Positions 18,763 through 27,677 of a DNA stretch of 64,000 nt are shown in pieces (within the stretch, counting starts at the first letter, position 1; each line of letters opens with the position of its first letter). The stretch is from Dyadobacter sp. CY323 (GTDB lineage: Bacteria; Bacteroidota; Bacteroidia; Cytophagales; Spirosomataceae). Location: NCBI RefSeq assembly GCF_021390245.1, contig NZ_JAJUXH010000003.1, positions 124,001 through 188,000 on the forward strand. Direction: 5' to 3'. The notes below the pieces were generated by a model. That model made no database searches. It saw only the letters and a list, made by a program, of their open reading frames with translations, and had not been told where the DNA came from. The position numbers were made by a program, and so were the translations under genes.

Positions 18763-19533
18763 TTAAACCAGATAAAAGAATGTAAATACAAATACCCACA
18801 CCAAATCTACAAAGTGCCAGTAAAGTCCCACTTTTTCCACCATTTCATAGCTTCCTCTTTTATCATAAAACCCGGTAGCTGCACGGAAAAAAATCAGAAT
18901 ATTTAATATTACACCACTAAAAACGTGCGTTCCGTGAAAACCTGTAATAAAGAAAAAGAAATCTGCAAATGCCGGAGGACCATACTGGTTTTCCGTAAGA
19001 TTGGCTCCAAATATCGTCTTATCTACCCAAGTACCATTCTGCATTACCTTCATAACACTACCTGTATCTGTGCCGTGAATAAAGTGAGCCCATTCCCAAG
19101 CCTGGCAACCAAGAAATGTAAAGCCACCAAGAATAGTCCACAACATGTATTTCTCAACATTGGCACGATCCATGCGGTGGCCGGCTTCCACTGCAAGAAC
19201 CATTGTTACACTACTCGCAATAAGAATGAAGGTCATGATACCTACAAAAACCAATGGCAAGGATATTCCGTGTAAAAACGGTACTGCTTCGTAAACCTTT
19301 TCAGGTATCGGCCAATACAAATTTGAAAACGTGAAATCAGCTACTTCTCCTCCAAATGCAGGAAAACTAAACCTTGCTGTGCCATATGCCACCAATAAGG
19401 CGGAGAAAGTGAACGTATCTGAGATGAGAAAAAACCACATCATCAGTTTCCCGTAACTCGCTTTCATAGGCTCAATACCCCCCAACCACATTTTGGGTTC
19501 TACAGCGCCAGGTGTTGTTACATTTGCAGCCAT
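18763..19533 (-). CDS. cytochrome c oxidase subunit III (larger copy)
   Basis: This is a heme-copper oxidase subunit III of 256 aa with about seven membrane segments. The family's C-terminal signatures are clear: ITGFHGTHVFSGVILNI and YWHFVDLVWVFVFTFFYLV. It follows a second, shorter subunit III gene by 12 nt, so two subunit III proteins are made from one operon. Either both belong to one oxidase or one has a specialised position. Confidence 0.92.
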   Translation of the reverse strand: MAANVTTPGAVEPKMWLGGIEPMKASYGKLMMWFFLISDTFTFSALLVAYGTARFSFPAFGGEVADFTFSNLYWPIPEKVYEAVPFLHGISLPLVFVGIMTFILIASSVTMVLAVEAGHRMDRANVEKYMLWTILGGFTFLGCQAWEWAHFIHGTDTGSVMKVMQNGTWVDKTIFGANLTENQYGPPAFADFFFFITGFHGTHVFSGVILNILIFFRAATGFYDKRGSYEMVEKVGLYWHFVDLVWVFVFTFFYLV

Positions 19534-19545
19534 CAGAAAAAATTA

Positions 19546-20139
19546 TTAATTAAAGGTCAATAAAAAAACAAAAAGGTATATCCAGAGAATATCTAAAAAA
19601 TGCCAGTATGTAACACAAATCTCAATTCTCCTCAAATTCTTCGAATGAACTCTGGTCCGAAATGCAGCAGTCCATGCCGTAAATAAAACAATCAGCCCTG
19701 TAATGATGTGAAAACCGTGTAGTCCGGTAAACACGTAAAAAAAAGAGCCCGAAGGATTACCAACGAAATATACATTCATTTTTACCAGCTCCTTCCACCC
19801 CTCAAATTGCATCCAAAGGAAAACCAGGCCAAGTACAAAAGTAATAGAAATTGCTATTTTCAATTGTTTGAACTCATCTTTTTTTGCCGAGTAGAATGCC
19901 CATTGCATAGCCGCACTGCTGATTAATAGCACTGCCGTACTATACCAGAAAATCACGGGCATTTCGAATTCCAGCCAATTCCCTTCCGCCCTGCGTACCA
20001 GATATGCACTGGTTTGCGATGCGAAAAGCATTATAATGCTTACCAAAAACAACCAAAGGATAAACTTCACTGGATCCATTGCCAGTACTGCCTTAGGTTC
20101 TTTCTCTATACTATACTGCTGAACATTTTCCATTTTCAC
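19546..20139 (-). CDS. cytochrome c oxidase subunit III (shorter copy)
   Basis: The 197-aa member of the subunit III family has about five membrane segments and the signature FYVFTGLHGFHIITGLIVLF plus YWHFLDILWIYLFVFLLTFN. It lacks the first two helices of the long form, as many bacterial CoxC/CyoC proteins do. It sits 13 nt after ctaB and 12 nt before the longer copy. Confidence 0.92.
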   Translation of the reverse strand: MKMENVQQYSIEKEPKAVLAMDPVKFILWLFLVSIIMLFASQTSAYLVRRAEGNWLEFEMPVIFWYSTAVLLISSAAMQWAFYSAKKDEFKQLKIAISITFVLGLVFLWMQFEGWKELVKMNVYFVGNPSGSFFYVFTGLHGFHIITGLIVLFTAWTAAFRTRVHSKNLRRIEICVTYWHFLDILWIYLFVFLLTFN

Positions 20140-20152
20140 TAATTATTTCTTT

Positions 20153-21046
20153 TCACAATTTATCCAACAAGAATGCAATCTGTACAATTGGCAAATATAA
20201 AAACGAGCCAAACATAAGTTGACGGGCTGTTTTATCTGTACATGTCCGCATCAGGTGAAGCGTTTGCGCTAAAAACAGCACGCCAAAAACAGTTGCTACA
20301 AATGCGGAATTGATGCCTGTCATTCCGAGCTTATACGGCAGCCAGCCGATAGGCAGCAGAAATAGCGTGTAAATCATGATGCGGAAGGTAGTATCCAGAT
20401 CTTTCAATCCGTTTGCCGGCAACAACTTAAAGCCTGCTCTTTTATAGTCTTCATCCAACACCCATGCAATCGCCCAAAAATGCGGGAATTGCCAGAAAAA
20501 CTGAATTGCGAACAGTATGCCTGGTTCTAACCCAAAGTGGTTCGTAGCAGCAACCCAGCCGATCATTGGCGGGAATGCACCCGGAAACGCTCCAACAAAC
20601 ACTGCAATCGGCCCGACGCGCTTTAACGGTGTATACACAAATCCATATAGAACCAGGGAAAGCAATGATATCAGACCCGTGCTTAAATTAAAGACCAGAA
20701 CAAAAATTGTGAGTGATATAACTCCCAGCACAACTGCCCACAAAGCCGCTTGTTCAACCGTTATCCTACCACTAGGTAATGGTCTGGCAGCCGTTCTCTT
20801 CATCATCTTATCATAATCCTTTTCAAGAATCTGATTGATGATATTCGCTGCCCCAGTTATCCCAATTGAAGCAACTACAAAAAGAATAAGATCGGCCGCG
20901 TTCACTTCTTTTGCTCCTAAACAATATCCCATTGCTCCCGAAAACGCAATCAGTGAGGCCAGACGAAATTTAAGAAGTTCAAACAAGATGCCTGCAATCT
21001 CTCTAAGTCTGTCGAAACCTGTTATTCTCTCCTCAGCTGATATCAT
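20153..21046 (-). CDS. ctaB: protoheme IX farnesyltransferase (heme O synthase)
   Basis: This membrane enzyme attaches a farnesyl group to heme B to make heme O. It has 297 aa and about eight or nine membrane segments. The UbiA-type motif is present as NIINQILEKDYDKMMKRTAA, followed by RPLPSGRI, and a second Asp-containing loop is LDEDYKRAG. It acts just before CtaA, the neighbouring upstream gene, in heme A synthesis for the oxidase encoded in the same operon. Confidence 0.96.
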   Translation of the reverse strand: MISAEERITGFDRLREIAGILFELLKFRLASLIAFSGAMGYCLGAKEVNAADLILFVVASIGITGAANIINQILEKDYDKMMKRTAARPLPSGRITVEQAALWAVVLGVISLTIFVLVFNLSTGLISLLSLVLYGFVYTPLKRVGPIAVFVGAFPGAFPPMIGWVAATNHFGLEPGILFAIQFFWQFPHFWAIAWVLDEDYKRAGFKLLPANGLKDLDTTFRIMIYTLFLLPIGWLPYKLGMTGINSAFVATVFGVLFLAQTLHLMRTCTDKTARQLMFGSFLYLPIVQIAFLLDKL

Positions 21047-21060
21047 ACTTCTTAATTAAT

Positions 21061-22086
21061 TCACACTGTCTGGTGTCCAACCTGAACTCCACCGTCATAC
21101 TTTAAATACTTACTATCATTCACAACCAGCCAAACGACAAATTGCAGACCGATTAACAGAATGGCAAGCGTCAAATGGAGCGGCTGGGCAAAAGCTGGAA
21201 CTCCAAAATAGGCCATTGCCAGCCCGGTAATAATTTCCAATATCAAGATCGCCAGGCAGCCAAGGACAATTTTTCCTGCTATTGTCGAACTTCCTTCTAC
21301 TTTGATCACTCTGTAAATCCAGAGTAGATTAACCACAAATAGCAAAATAGAGAATGACCTGTGCACGTAGAACATCAATCCTAATTGTCTAATCCACAAA
21401 TCTCTGGCCCCATATCCCAGCTTGGCAATAACCTCATCCATTATTTCCCTCACTTGTGTTCCAAATAAGATCTGCACAAGAGATAAACTCATCACAACCA
21501 AACCCAGATTACCAATCGCCTTCCTGCTTTCCTCCTTAATTCGAATGCGTTTTTCAACATATCCAGCCCATGTTACAAGATACAGCAGCATTAACACAAT
21601 GATAATTGCCACTAACATATGCAACGTTACTACGATCGGCAGTAGCTCAAAGGAAACAACCTTAGCCCCAAGCCACCCTTGAAACCCAACCAGAATAAAA
21701 GAAGCAAGACTCAGAAAAAAAATCTTCCTGTTTCCGGACTTCAAAAATGGAATAGAAGCAAGCAGCGTGAAGAATATCATTACTCCTGTAAATGCTCCTA
21801 ACAAGCGATTCAAGTATTCGATCCAGGTCTTCACAGGATTAAATTCTATCTCTCCCTTCAACTTGGCACCATAAATCGCCTTATAATCAGCTGGCAGTTG
21901 AGATGCCTCTGTGGGAGGGACCCATCTTCCGAAACACTTCGGCCAGTCGGGACATCCCATACCTGCTCCCGTGCTTCTCACCACTCCTCCCGCTATAATC
22001 AGGAAGTACAATGTGATGACAGTGTTTAAAGCCAGTCGCCGAAAGCGACGACTGGCTTTTGAACTAATGGGATTTGAACTGGTCAT
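21061..22086 (-). CDS. ctaA: heme A synthase (CtaA/COX15 family)
   Basis: The enzyme oxidises the C8 methyl group of heme O to the formyl group of heme A. It has 341 aa and about eight membrane segments in two halves. Conserved features are VRSTGAGMGCPDWPKC, with the extracytoplasmic cysteine pair in CPDWPKCFG, and histidines in EYLNRLLG..., HMLVA, VHRSFS and PLHLT that ligate heme. I start at ATG 22086 (MTSSNPISSKASRRF), overlapping ctaD by 23 nt; an upstream ATG at 22122 would lengthen the overlap. It is coupled with ctaB, its partner enzyme. Confidence 0.93.
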   Translation of the reverse strand: MTSSNPISSKASRRFRRLALNTVITLYFLIIAGGVVRSTGAGMGCPDWPKCFGRWVPPTEASQLPADYKAIYGAKLKGEIEFNPVKTWIEYLNRLLGAFTGVMIFFTLLASIPFLKSGNRKIFFLSLASFILVGFQGWLGAKVVSFELLPIVVTLHMLVAIIIVLMLLYLVTWAGYVEKRIRIKEESRKAIGNLGLVVMSLSLVQILFGTQVREIMDEVIAKLGYGARDLWIRQLGLMFYVHRSFSILLFVVNLLWIYRVIKVEGSSTIAGKIVLGCLAILILEIITGLAMAYFGVPAFAQPLHLTLAILLIGLQFVVWLVVNDSKYLKYDGGVQVGHQTV

Positions 22087-23944
22087 TGAAGTTTTGTGAC
22101 TCAATCGCCTTTTCCGTAGCAATCAGCTCATTTTCATGAGGGAAGTTGGATTCAAGCGTTTGAGAATACGGAACATTCTGAGGAATAAAATCTTCCTTAG
22201 CTCCCGGCTTGCTATAATCATATGACCAACGGTAAACCGCAGGGATCTCGCCGACCCAGTTACCATGTCCAGGATTAATAGGAGTTGTCCATTCAAGTGT
22301 ATTAGACCGCCACGGATTTTGAGGAGCTCTTCTTCCTTTAAAAATGCTATAAAAGAAATTCCAAAGGAATATGAACTGCGCAAGGAATGAAAGTATTGCA
22401 GCGATGGAAATGAACATATTCATGTCCAAGAACTTGTTCGTAAAATCATAGCTGGTAAACTGGTAATACCTGCGAGGAAATCCAGCGATACCGACATAGT
22501 GCATTGGAATGAACACCAGATAAATACCAATAAAAGTAAACCAGAAGTGTATTTGACCTAATGTCGTATTCATCATTCTACCAAACATTTTTGGGAACCA
22601 GTGATATACACCAGCGAAAAGTCCGAAGGCCGATGCAGCTCCCATTACCAGGTGAAAGTGGGCTACAACGAAGTAGGTATCATGTAATTGAATATCCAAT
22701 GCGCTGTTCCCAAGAATGATACCCGTTAACCCGCCCGACACAAAAAGTGACACAAGGCCGATTGAGAAAAGCATTCCGGGAGTAAAGACGATATTTCCTC
22801 TCCACAGCGTCGTGATATAGTTAAAACCTTTCACCGCAGAAGGTACCGCAATGATCAAAGTGAGGAACATGAACACAGAGCCAAGGAATGGGTTCATACC
22901 TGTTACAAACATATGGTGAGCCCACACGATGAACGCAAGGAAAGCAATTCCGAGCATGGATGCGATCATCGCACGATAACCGAAAATAGGCTTGCGTGAG
23001 TTGGTTGCAATAACTTCGGAAGTGATTCCCAGACCTGGTAACAATACGATATACACTTCAGGGTGTCCCAGGAACCAGAATAAATGTTGGAACAAAATTG
23101 GGCTACCACCTACGTTTGGAAGTGCTTCACCATTGATATAGATATCAGATAGATAAAAGCTTGTGCCAAAATGACGATCGAATATCAGAAGGAGAACAGA
23201 TGACAAAAGAACGGGGAAAGATATCAGACCTAAGACTGCTGTGATCAAAAAAGACCAGATCGTCAAAGGAAGACGGTCAAAAGACATTCCTCTTGTACGC
23301 AGGTTAATTACGGTAGTAATGTAGTTGATCCCACCCAAAAGTTGCGAAACGATAAACAGAGCCATACTAGCCAACCAGAGCGTCATACCCATTCCCGAAC
23401 CTGGATGTGCCTGCGGCAGTGCACTCAGCGGTGGATAAATAACCCAACCACCGGCCGCCGGTCCCTGTTGCAAGAACAATGAAGCGAACATGATCACACT
23501 GGCAATGAAGAAGAACCAGTAAGACAACATATTCATGAAGCCAGAGGCCATATCACGGGCACCAATCTGCAGCGGAATCAAGAAATTACTAAAAGTACCA
23601 CTAAGACCCGCAGTCAAAACGAAGAATACCATGATTGTACCGTGCATGGTTACCAATGCCAGATAGAAATTCGGATCCAGTTTACCAGAATCACTAATCC
23701 ATCCGCCTAAAATCGGTTTTAACCAGGAGAGGTTTGAATCGGGCAAGCCAAGCTGAATACGGAAGATGACCGACATAGAAATACCGACCACTGCCCACAT
23801 GATACCGGTAATGAGGTATTGTTTAGCAATTACCTTGTGATCTTCACAAAATATATATTTCTGCCAAAAGTTTTGTGCTTCATGGTGGTGTTCATGCTCG
23901 TCTGCGTGATGGTGAGCTGTTTCCAATCCTTCAATAGCTGACAT
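22064..23944 (-). CDS. ctaD: cytochrome c oxidase subunit I
   Basis: This is the catalytic subunit holding heme a and the heme a3/CuB site, 626 aa, at least 12 membrane segments. It has FWFLGHPEVYIVLLPGLG with the cross-linked His-Tyr and the glutamate of A1-type oxidases, the CuB histidines in WAHHMFVTG, and the heme ligands in HDTYFVVAHFHLVMG. The N-terminus is His-rich (HHHADEHEHHH). It follows subunit II by 27 nt and overlaps ctaA. It receives electrons from the alternative complex III encoded upstream, probably in a supercomplex. Confidence 0.97.
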   Translation of the reverse strand: MSAIEGLETAHHHADEHEHHHEAQNFWQKYIFCEDHKVIAKQYLITGIMWAVVGISMSVIFRIQLGLPDSNLSWLKPILGGWISDSGKLDPNFYLALVTMHGTIMVFFVLTAGLSGTFSNFLIPLQIGARDMASGFMNMLSYWFFFIASVIMFASLFLQQGPAAGGWVIYPPLSALPQAHPGSGMGMTLWLASMALFIVSQLLGGINYITTVINLRTRGMSFDRLPLTIWSFLITAVLGLISFPVLLSSVLLLIFDRHFGTSFYLSDIYINGEALPNVGGSPILFQHLFWFLGHPEVYIVLLPGLGITSEVIATNSRKPIFGYRAMIASMLGIAFLAFIVWAHHMFVTGMNPFLGSVFMFLTLIIAVPSAVKGFNYITTLWRGNIVFTPGMLFSIGLVSLFVSGGLTGIILGNSALDIQLHDTYFVVAHFHLVMGAASAFGLFAGVYHWFPKMFGRMMNTTLGQIHFWFTFIGIYLVFIPMHYVGIAGFPRRYYQFTSYDFTNKFLDMNMFISIAAILSFLAQFIFLWNFFYSIFKGRRAPQNPWRSNTLEWTTPINPGHGNWVGEIPAVYRWSYDYSKPGAKEDFIPQNVPYSQTLESNFPHENELIATEKAIESQNFNDQFKSH

Positions 23945-23971
23945 ATACTTTTAATGTATTTAAATTATTAA

Positions 23972-25099
23972 TTAGCGTAGACTTGTACTCGTTCCTGCTG
24001 CTCCCACAGAACCTGATGAACTATCAGCCGGGGTTGCCGCTTCTGCCGGCACATATTTCATTGCCTTGGCCTTCAAATTCTCAGGTACTTTTGCAAGATA
24101 TTCAGGGTAAGTCTGGAGGAAAGTAGCTTGCTCCGCACACCATTTTTTATAAGAAGCCTCGTCTTCTACGATCAATCTCATTTTCATGGAAAAATGACCT
24201 TGACCACATACCTCTGCACAAGCAATTTCGTAATCAAATTTTGGGTCATTTAATTCAGCTCGCATGTCAGCCGTAGTCTTATCGGGAACGAACCAAAACT
24301 TGGTCGGCATACCAGGAACCGCATCCATTTTAACTCTCATGTGCGGAATAAAAACACTATGTAAAACATCCCGGGCCCGGATTCTTAACAAGATAGGCCT
24401 GCCAACCGGAATATGCATTTCACTTGGATTGGTAAAGTCATCGAAAGAATTCTCGTCAGACAAGTCAATACCAACCTCATTCTGTGCGTCGATCAGTTTG
24501 TAATTATAGTTACCAAGTTTATTGTCACTTACACCAGAATAACGGGCAATCCAGTTGAACTGCTTGCCAGTAATTTCGATCACCTCAGCGTCTCGCGGTG
24601 CATCAGACGTAATATCAGACCAAGCCTTCCAACCAGTAAATACCAACAAAGCCATCACAATTGCCGGAACAATCGTCCAGATTAATTCAAGTCGGTGATT
24701 TTCAGGATAAAAAGATGCCCGGTGGTCTTTCTTATGCTGATACTTCCAGGCAAAGAAGAAGATCAAAAAGTTTACAATGATGAATGGGATAGTTAAGATT
24801 CCCATAGAGAACCAGAACAGGTCATCAGTACGTCTCCCGTGTACGGATGAAGCCTCAGGTAGAAAAAACTCTCTGGCGTGCAGGTACGACCAAGTAATAG
24901 AAACCGCGCCCACAATCAGAACCACGATAAACATAGCCCCATTTACCTTATTTCCACTTGTATCAACTTCGGTGGAATCAGACTTATTAATACTCTTAAG
25001 TACATTTTGCAACCGGGAAATCACAACACCTGTGAGAACCACGAAAACAAGAGCAACTAATGCGATAATAATATACATGATAATAGACTGGTTTTGCAA
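23972..25099 (-). CDS. ctaC: cytochrome c oxidase subunit II
   Basis: The subunit carries the CuA centre that accepts electrons from cytochrome c or directly from alternative complex III. It has 375 aa with an extra N-terminal hydrophobic helix (MYIIIALVALVFVVLTGVVI) before the two usual membrane helices. The periplasmic cupredoxin domain has CAEVCGQGHFSM, giving the CuA cysteines, histidine and methionine, with the first His in DVLHSVFIPHM. The C-terminus is Ala/Ser-rich (AAEAATPADSSSG). It starts immediately after the actF stop codon. Confidence 0.97.
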   Translation of the reverse strand: MQNQSIIMYIIIALVALVFVVLTGVVISRLQNVLKSINKSDSTEVDTSGNKVNGAMFIVVLIVGAVSITWSYLHAREFFLPEASSVHGRRTDDLFWFSMGILTIPFIIVNFLIFFFAWKYQHKKDHRASFYPENHRLELIWTIVPAIVMALLVFTGWKAWSDITSDAPRDAEVIEITGKQFNWIARYSGVSDNKLGNYNYKLIDAQNEVGIDLSDENSFDDFTNPSEMHIPVGRPILLRIRARDVLHSVFIPHMRVKMDAVPGMPTKFWFVPDKTTADMRAELNDPKFDYEIACAEVCGQGHFSMKMRLIVEDEASYKKWCAEQATFLQTYPEYLAKVPENLKAKAMKYVPAEAATPADSSSGSVGAAGTSTSLR

Positions 25100-26458
25100 T
25101 TAGGCAATATCGTGGTGCAGAGACTCTTCCAACATTGGATGGTTTCTTGGTATTAAATTCGCCTTTTCCAATTGACTGGCAATGGAGTAGGCAAAGGCAC
25201 AAAGGAATATCAGGAAAAATCCCCATTCCAAGGCACCGAGCTCAGCTCCGGCTCCCACCGTTCCCGGCATTATATTCGTATAAAAATCCATGTAATGACC
25301 AATAATCACACTCCAACAAGCGACTTTAAGAATAGAATGTGTAAACTTAGAGTCCCTCGTCATTAACACCAGGAAAGGAAAAAAGAAATTCAGAAACAGG
25401 GTAATAAAGAATGGCGCCTTGTAGAATCCGCCATAGCCCCGGAAACGCTCCAGGTAATAAATCGTCTCTTCAGGAAGGTTGGCATAATAAATTAGGAGAA
25501 ACTGCGCGAACCAAACATATGTCCAGAAAATACTAAATGCGAAAATGAATTTTCCAAGATCGCGCAAATGACTTGCATTAACGGCACGCAGATATCCGCG
25601 TTCTCTCAGCATTACAACTGTTAGCGTGATAACGGCAAGTCCAGCTACATGCCAGCTAGCAAGGGTGTACCATCCAAACATGGTGCTAAACCAGTGGGTA
25701 TCTATGGACATTATAAAATCCCAGGCTGAGGTAGATGACGTAACCCCAAATACAACCAAAAATGCTGTCCCAAAACGGATAGACTTCTCATAAAATTCAG
25801 TACCACCGATCTCGTCCTCTTGTAAAGACAGATTACGTATGACACGCCACAATCCATACCATAATGCGAAGTACAGTACCAATCGGCCAACAAAAAATGG
25901 TGTGTTCAGATAGCCTCTTTTACCAGCAATGATTTTATCATACTCAGAACCACCCACTTCATATAGTCCCTCATGAGTCCAGTGGAAAAGATCATGACCG
26001 CCAAAGAAAAAAGTAACCAACAAAACGATTCCTGTAAAAGGAAGAAACGCCGGTAAGGCTTCGGGCACTCTTTTGAATACTGCTGACCATCCCGCCTGCG
26101 CCAGATAGTTATAAGAAATAAAGAACATTCCAATAACCGAAATTCCGGCAAAGTAAACGCCATTAACCCAAAGGTTTGCCCAAATCCTCGCTACCCAGCT
26201 TTTTGCGTGATGTCCTTCCGCGGCAGCAGCAGCCTCATGCCCACTCGCGGCATGTTCTGCTGTGGCGTGCCCGATTGCATTCGCGGCATGTTCGGCACCG
26301 TGTGCCGCAGCCTCATGTCCTCCGCCAGTAGCTGCCAGGTAAGCTCCCAATGCAACAAGAGCCAATCCTACGCCGCCACCAATGAGTAAATTCCGTTTAG
26401 CTCCTGATGTGAATTCAAACCGTTCTTCAATAGAAGGAATCGAATGTGCTGATGCCAT
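25100..26458 (-). CDS. actF: alternative complex III subunit ActF (quinol:cytochrome c oxidoreductase membrane subunit)
   Basis: This is a polytopic membrane protein of 452 aa (about 10 helices), one of the two NrfD-like quinone-binding subunits of alternative complex III. Visible stretches include WYTLASWHVAGLAVITLTVV and FWTYVWFAQFLLIYYANLPE. Between the first and second helices lies a low-complexity Ala/His/Glu-rich loop (about residues 46-86, with repeated AAxxH). It follows actE and abuts ctaC with no gap, showing that complex III and the oxidase are co-transcribed. Confidence 0.92.
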   Translation of the reverse strand: MASAHSIPSIEERFEFTSGAKRNLLIGGGVGLALVALGAYLAATGGGHEAAAHGAEHAANAIGHATAEHAASGHEAAAAAEGHHAKSWVARIWANLWVNGVYFAGISVIGMFFISYNYLAQAGWSAVFKRVPEALPAFLPFTGIVLLVTFFFGGHDLFHWTHEGLYEVGGSEYDKIIAGKRGYLNTPFFVGRLVLYFALWYGLWRVIRNLSLQEDEIGGTEFYEKSIRFGTAFLVVFGVTSSTSAWDFIMSIDTHWFSTMFGWYTLASWHVAGLAVITLTVVMLRERGYLRAVNASHLRDLGKFIFAFSIFWTYVWFAQFLLIYYANLPEETIYYLERFRGYGGFYKAPFFITLFLNFFFPFLVLMTRDSKFTHSILKVACWSVIIGHYMDFYTNIMPGTVGAGAELGALEWGFFLIFLCAFAYSIASQLEKANLIPRNHPMLEESLHHDIA

Positions 26459-26494
26459 TATTTAAATCAATTTCTCTGTTAATCAAAAATATAC

Positions 26495-27115
26495 TTATGC
26501 GCCTTTCTGTAGTTTTTGTACATAATGTACAATCTTCCAGCGTTCCTCAGGATTAATCTGAGAACCGTGAGGCCACATGCGAGCTTTACCGTGCGTAATT
26601 ACGTGGAAAATATGACCTTCGTTTAAATTCTTGTAAGCATCACTCGCGTAGTTTGGAACACCTTTATACATGGCCCCAACTTTACCGTCACCGGTACCTG
26701 TCGCTCCATGACAGTGCTGGCAATATCTGTCATATAAAACTTTTCCTTCGGCTAATGTCGATTCATTAAGCGGAATTGGATTTTTTAAAACTCTTGCGGA
26801 AATTGTAATGCTGTCAGCTGGTATATTGTAAACCATTAAGTCAACCGTTGCGGAATCAGTCTGACCAAATGAGGTCTGGTAATTTCTTCTTGCCACTGTA
26901 CCTTCAACTGGAAGCCTCATTGTCAAACCCATTGGGTTGATCGGATTCGCCTTTTCTTGTTTATAAGGCTCATAACCAACCGGCAAATACATGTTTGGAG
27001 CATATTCTTTACCCGGATCGTTTGGATCCTTTTTACAACCGGCAGTAACCAGCAGAACAGCGGCGATTAACAGATATTTATTCAAACTTTTAAATTTCAT
27101 TGCGTAAAACTCCAT
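26495..27115 (-). CDS. actE: alternative complex III subunit ActE (monoheme cytochrome c lipoprotein)
   Basis: The 206-aa lipoprotein has a lipobox ending LLVTAGC and one c-type heme site CQHCH (in YDRYCQHCHGATGTGDGKVG). The likely distal ligand is a methionine near the C-terminus (KARMWPHG). It transfers electrons from the ActAB head toward the oxidase. The first ATG overlaps the actD stop as TAATG, suggesting coupling; an ATG at 27100 (MKFKSLNKYLL) would give a more usual lipoprotein signal and may be the real start. Confidence 0.92.
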   Translation of the reverse strand: MEFYAMKFKSLNKYLLIAAVLLVTAGCKKDPNDPGKEYAPNMYLPVGYEPYKQEKANPINPMGLTMRLPVEGTVARRNYQTSFGQTDSATVDLMVYNIPADSITISARVLKNPIPLNESTLAEGKVLYDRYCQHCHGATGTGDGKVGAMYKGVPNYASDAYKNLNEGHIFHVITHGKARMWPHGSQINPEERWKIVHYVQKLQKGA

Positions 27116-27645
27116 TAAAATTGTTTAATGTTTACTTCCTCTGCGCCACTGTCTTTCAAAGCCCGTGATATCTCCTCTTCACTCATTGAGTTTCTTCCCA
27201 GATCGATCGCCATGACAAACTTGTTATCGGTAGAGCGAACATCAAATCTGGGATGGAAATGCGTACCTGGCCCAAGTCCATTTGATATAAAAAATGTGAT
27301 AACCATGCCAAATGCTGTAAACAGTACAGTAAGCTCGAAAGTAATCGGGATATAGTTTGGAATAGAAATCGGATCCTTACCCCCGATAATCATCGGCCAG
27401 TCAATGCCCATTGTCCAGATCATCAGCGTTAGAGCTGTAATACATCCTGTCACACCAAACATAAAAGCAGCGATCCCGATTCTTGTTCTTGGGTGGCCTA
27501 ATGCCTCGTCCAGCCCGTGAATCGGAAATGGAGAATAAACTTCTTTAATTTTCACTCCCGCTTTTCTCAGCCTAGGCACTGCGTGAAGAACGGTGTCGTC
27601 ATCGTCATAAACTCCGACCAAATATTTACCAGATAAGTCTGCCAT
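27115..27645 (-). CDS. actD: alternative complex III subunit ActD (DUF3341)
   Basis: The 176-aa DUF3341 protein has a cytoplasmic N-terminal domain (YLVGVYDDDDTVLHAVPRLR) and two membrane helices (IGIAAFMFGVTGCITALTLM and ITFELTVLFTAFGMVITFFI), followed by FHPRFDVRSTDNKFVMAIDL. This matches the ActD subunit, which anchors the complex and carries no known cofactor. It lies between actC and actE. Confidence 0.92.
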   Translation of the reverse strand: MADLSGKYLVGVYDDDDTVLHAVPRLRKAGVKIKEVYSPFPIHGLDEALGHPRTRIGIAAFMFGVTGCITALTLMIWTMGIDWPMIIGGKDPISIPNYIPITFELTVLFTAFGMVITFFISNGLGPGTHFHPRFDVRSTDNKFVMAIDLGRNSMSEEEISRALKDSGAEEVNIKQF

Positions 27646-27677
27646 ACTATTACTTAATTAATATCTGTATATCTCTT

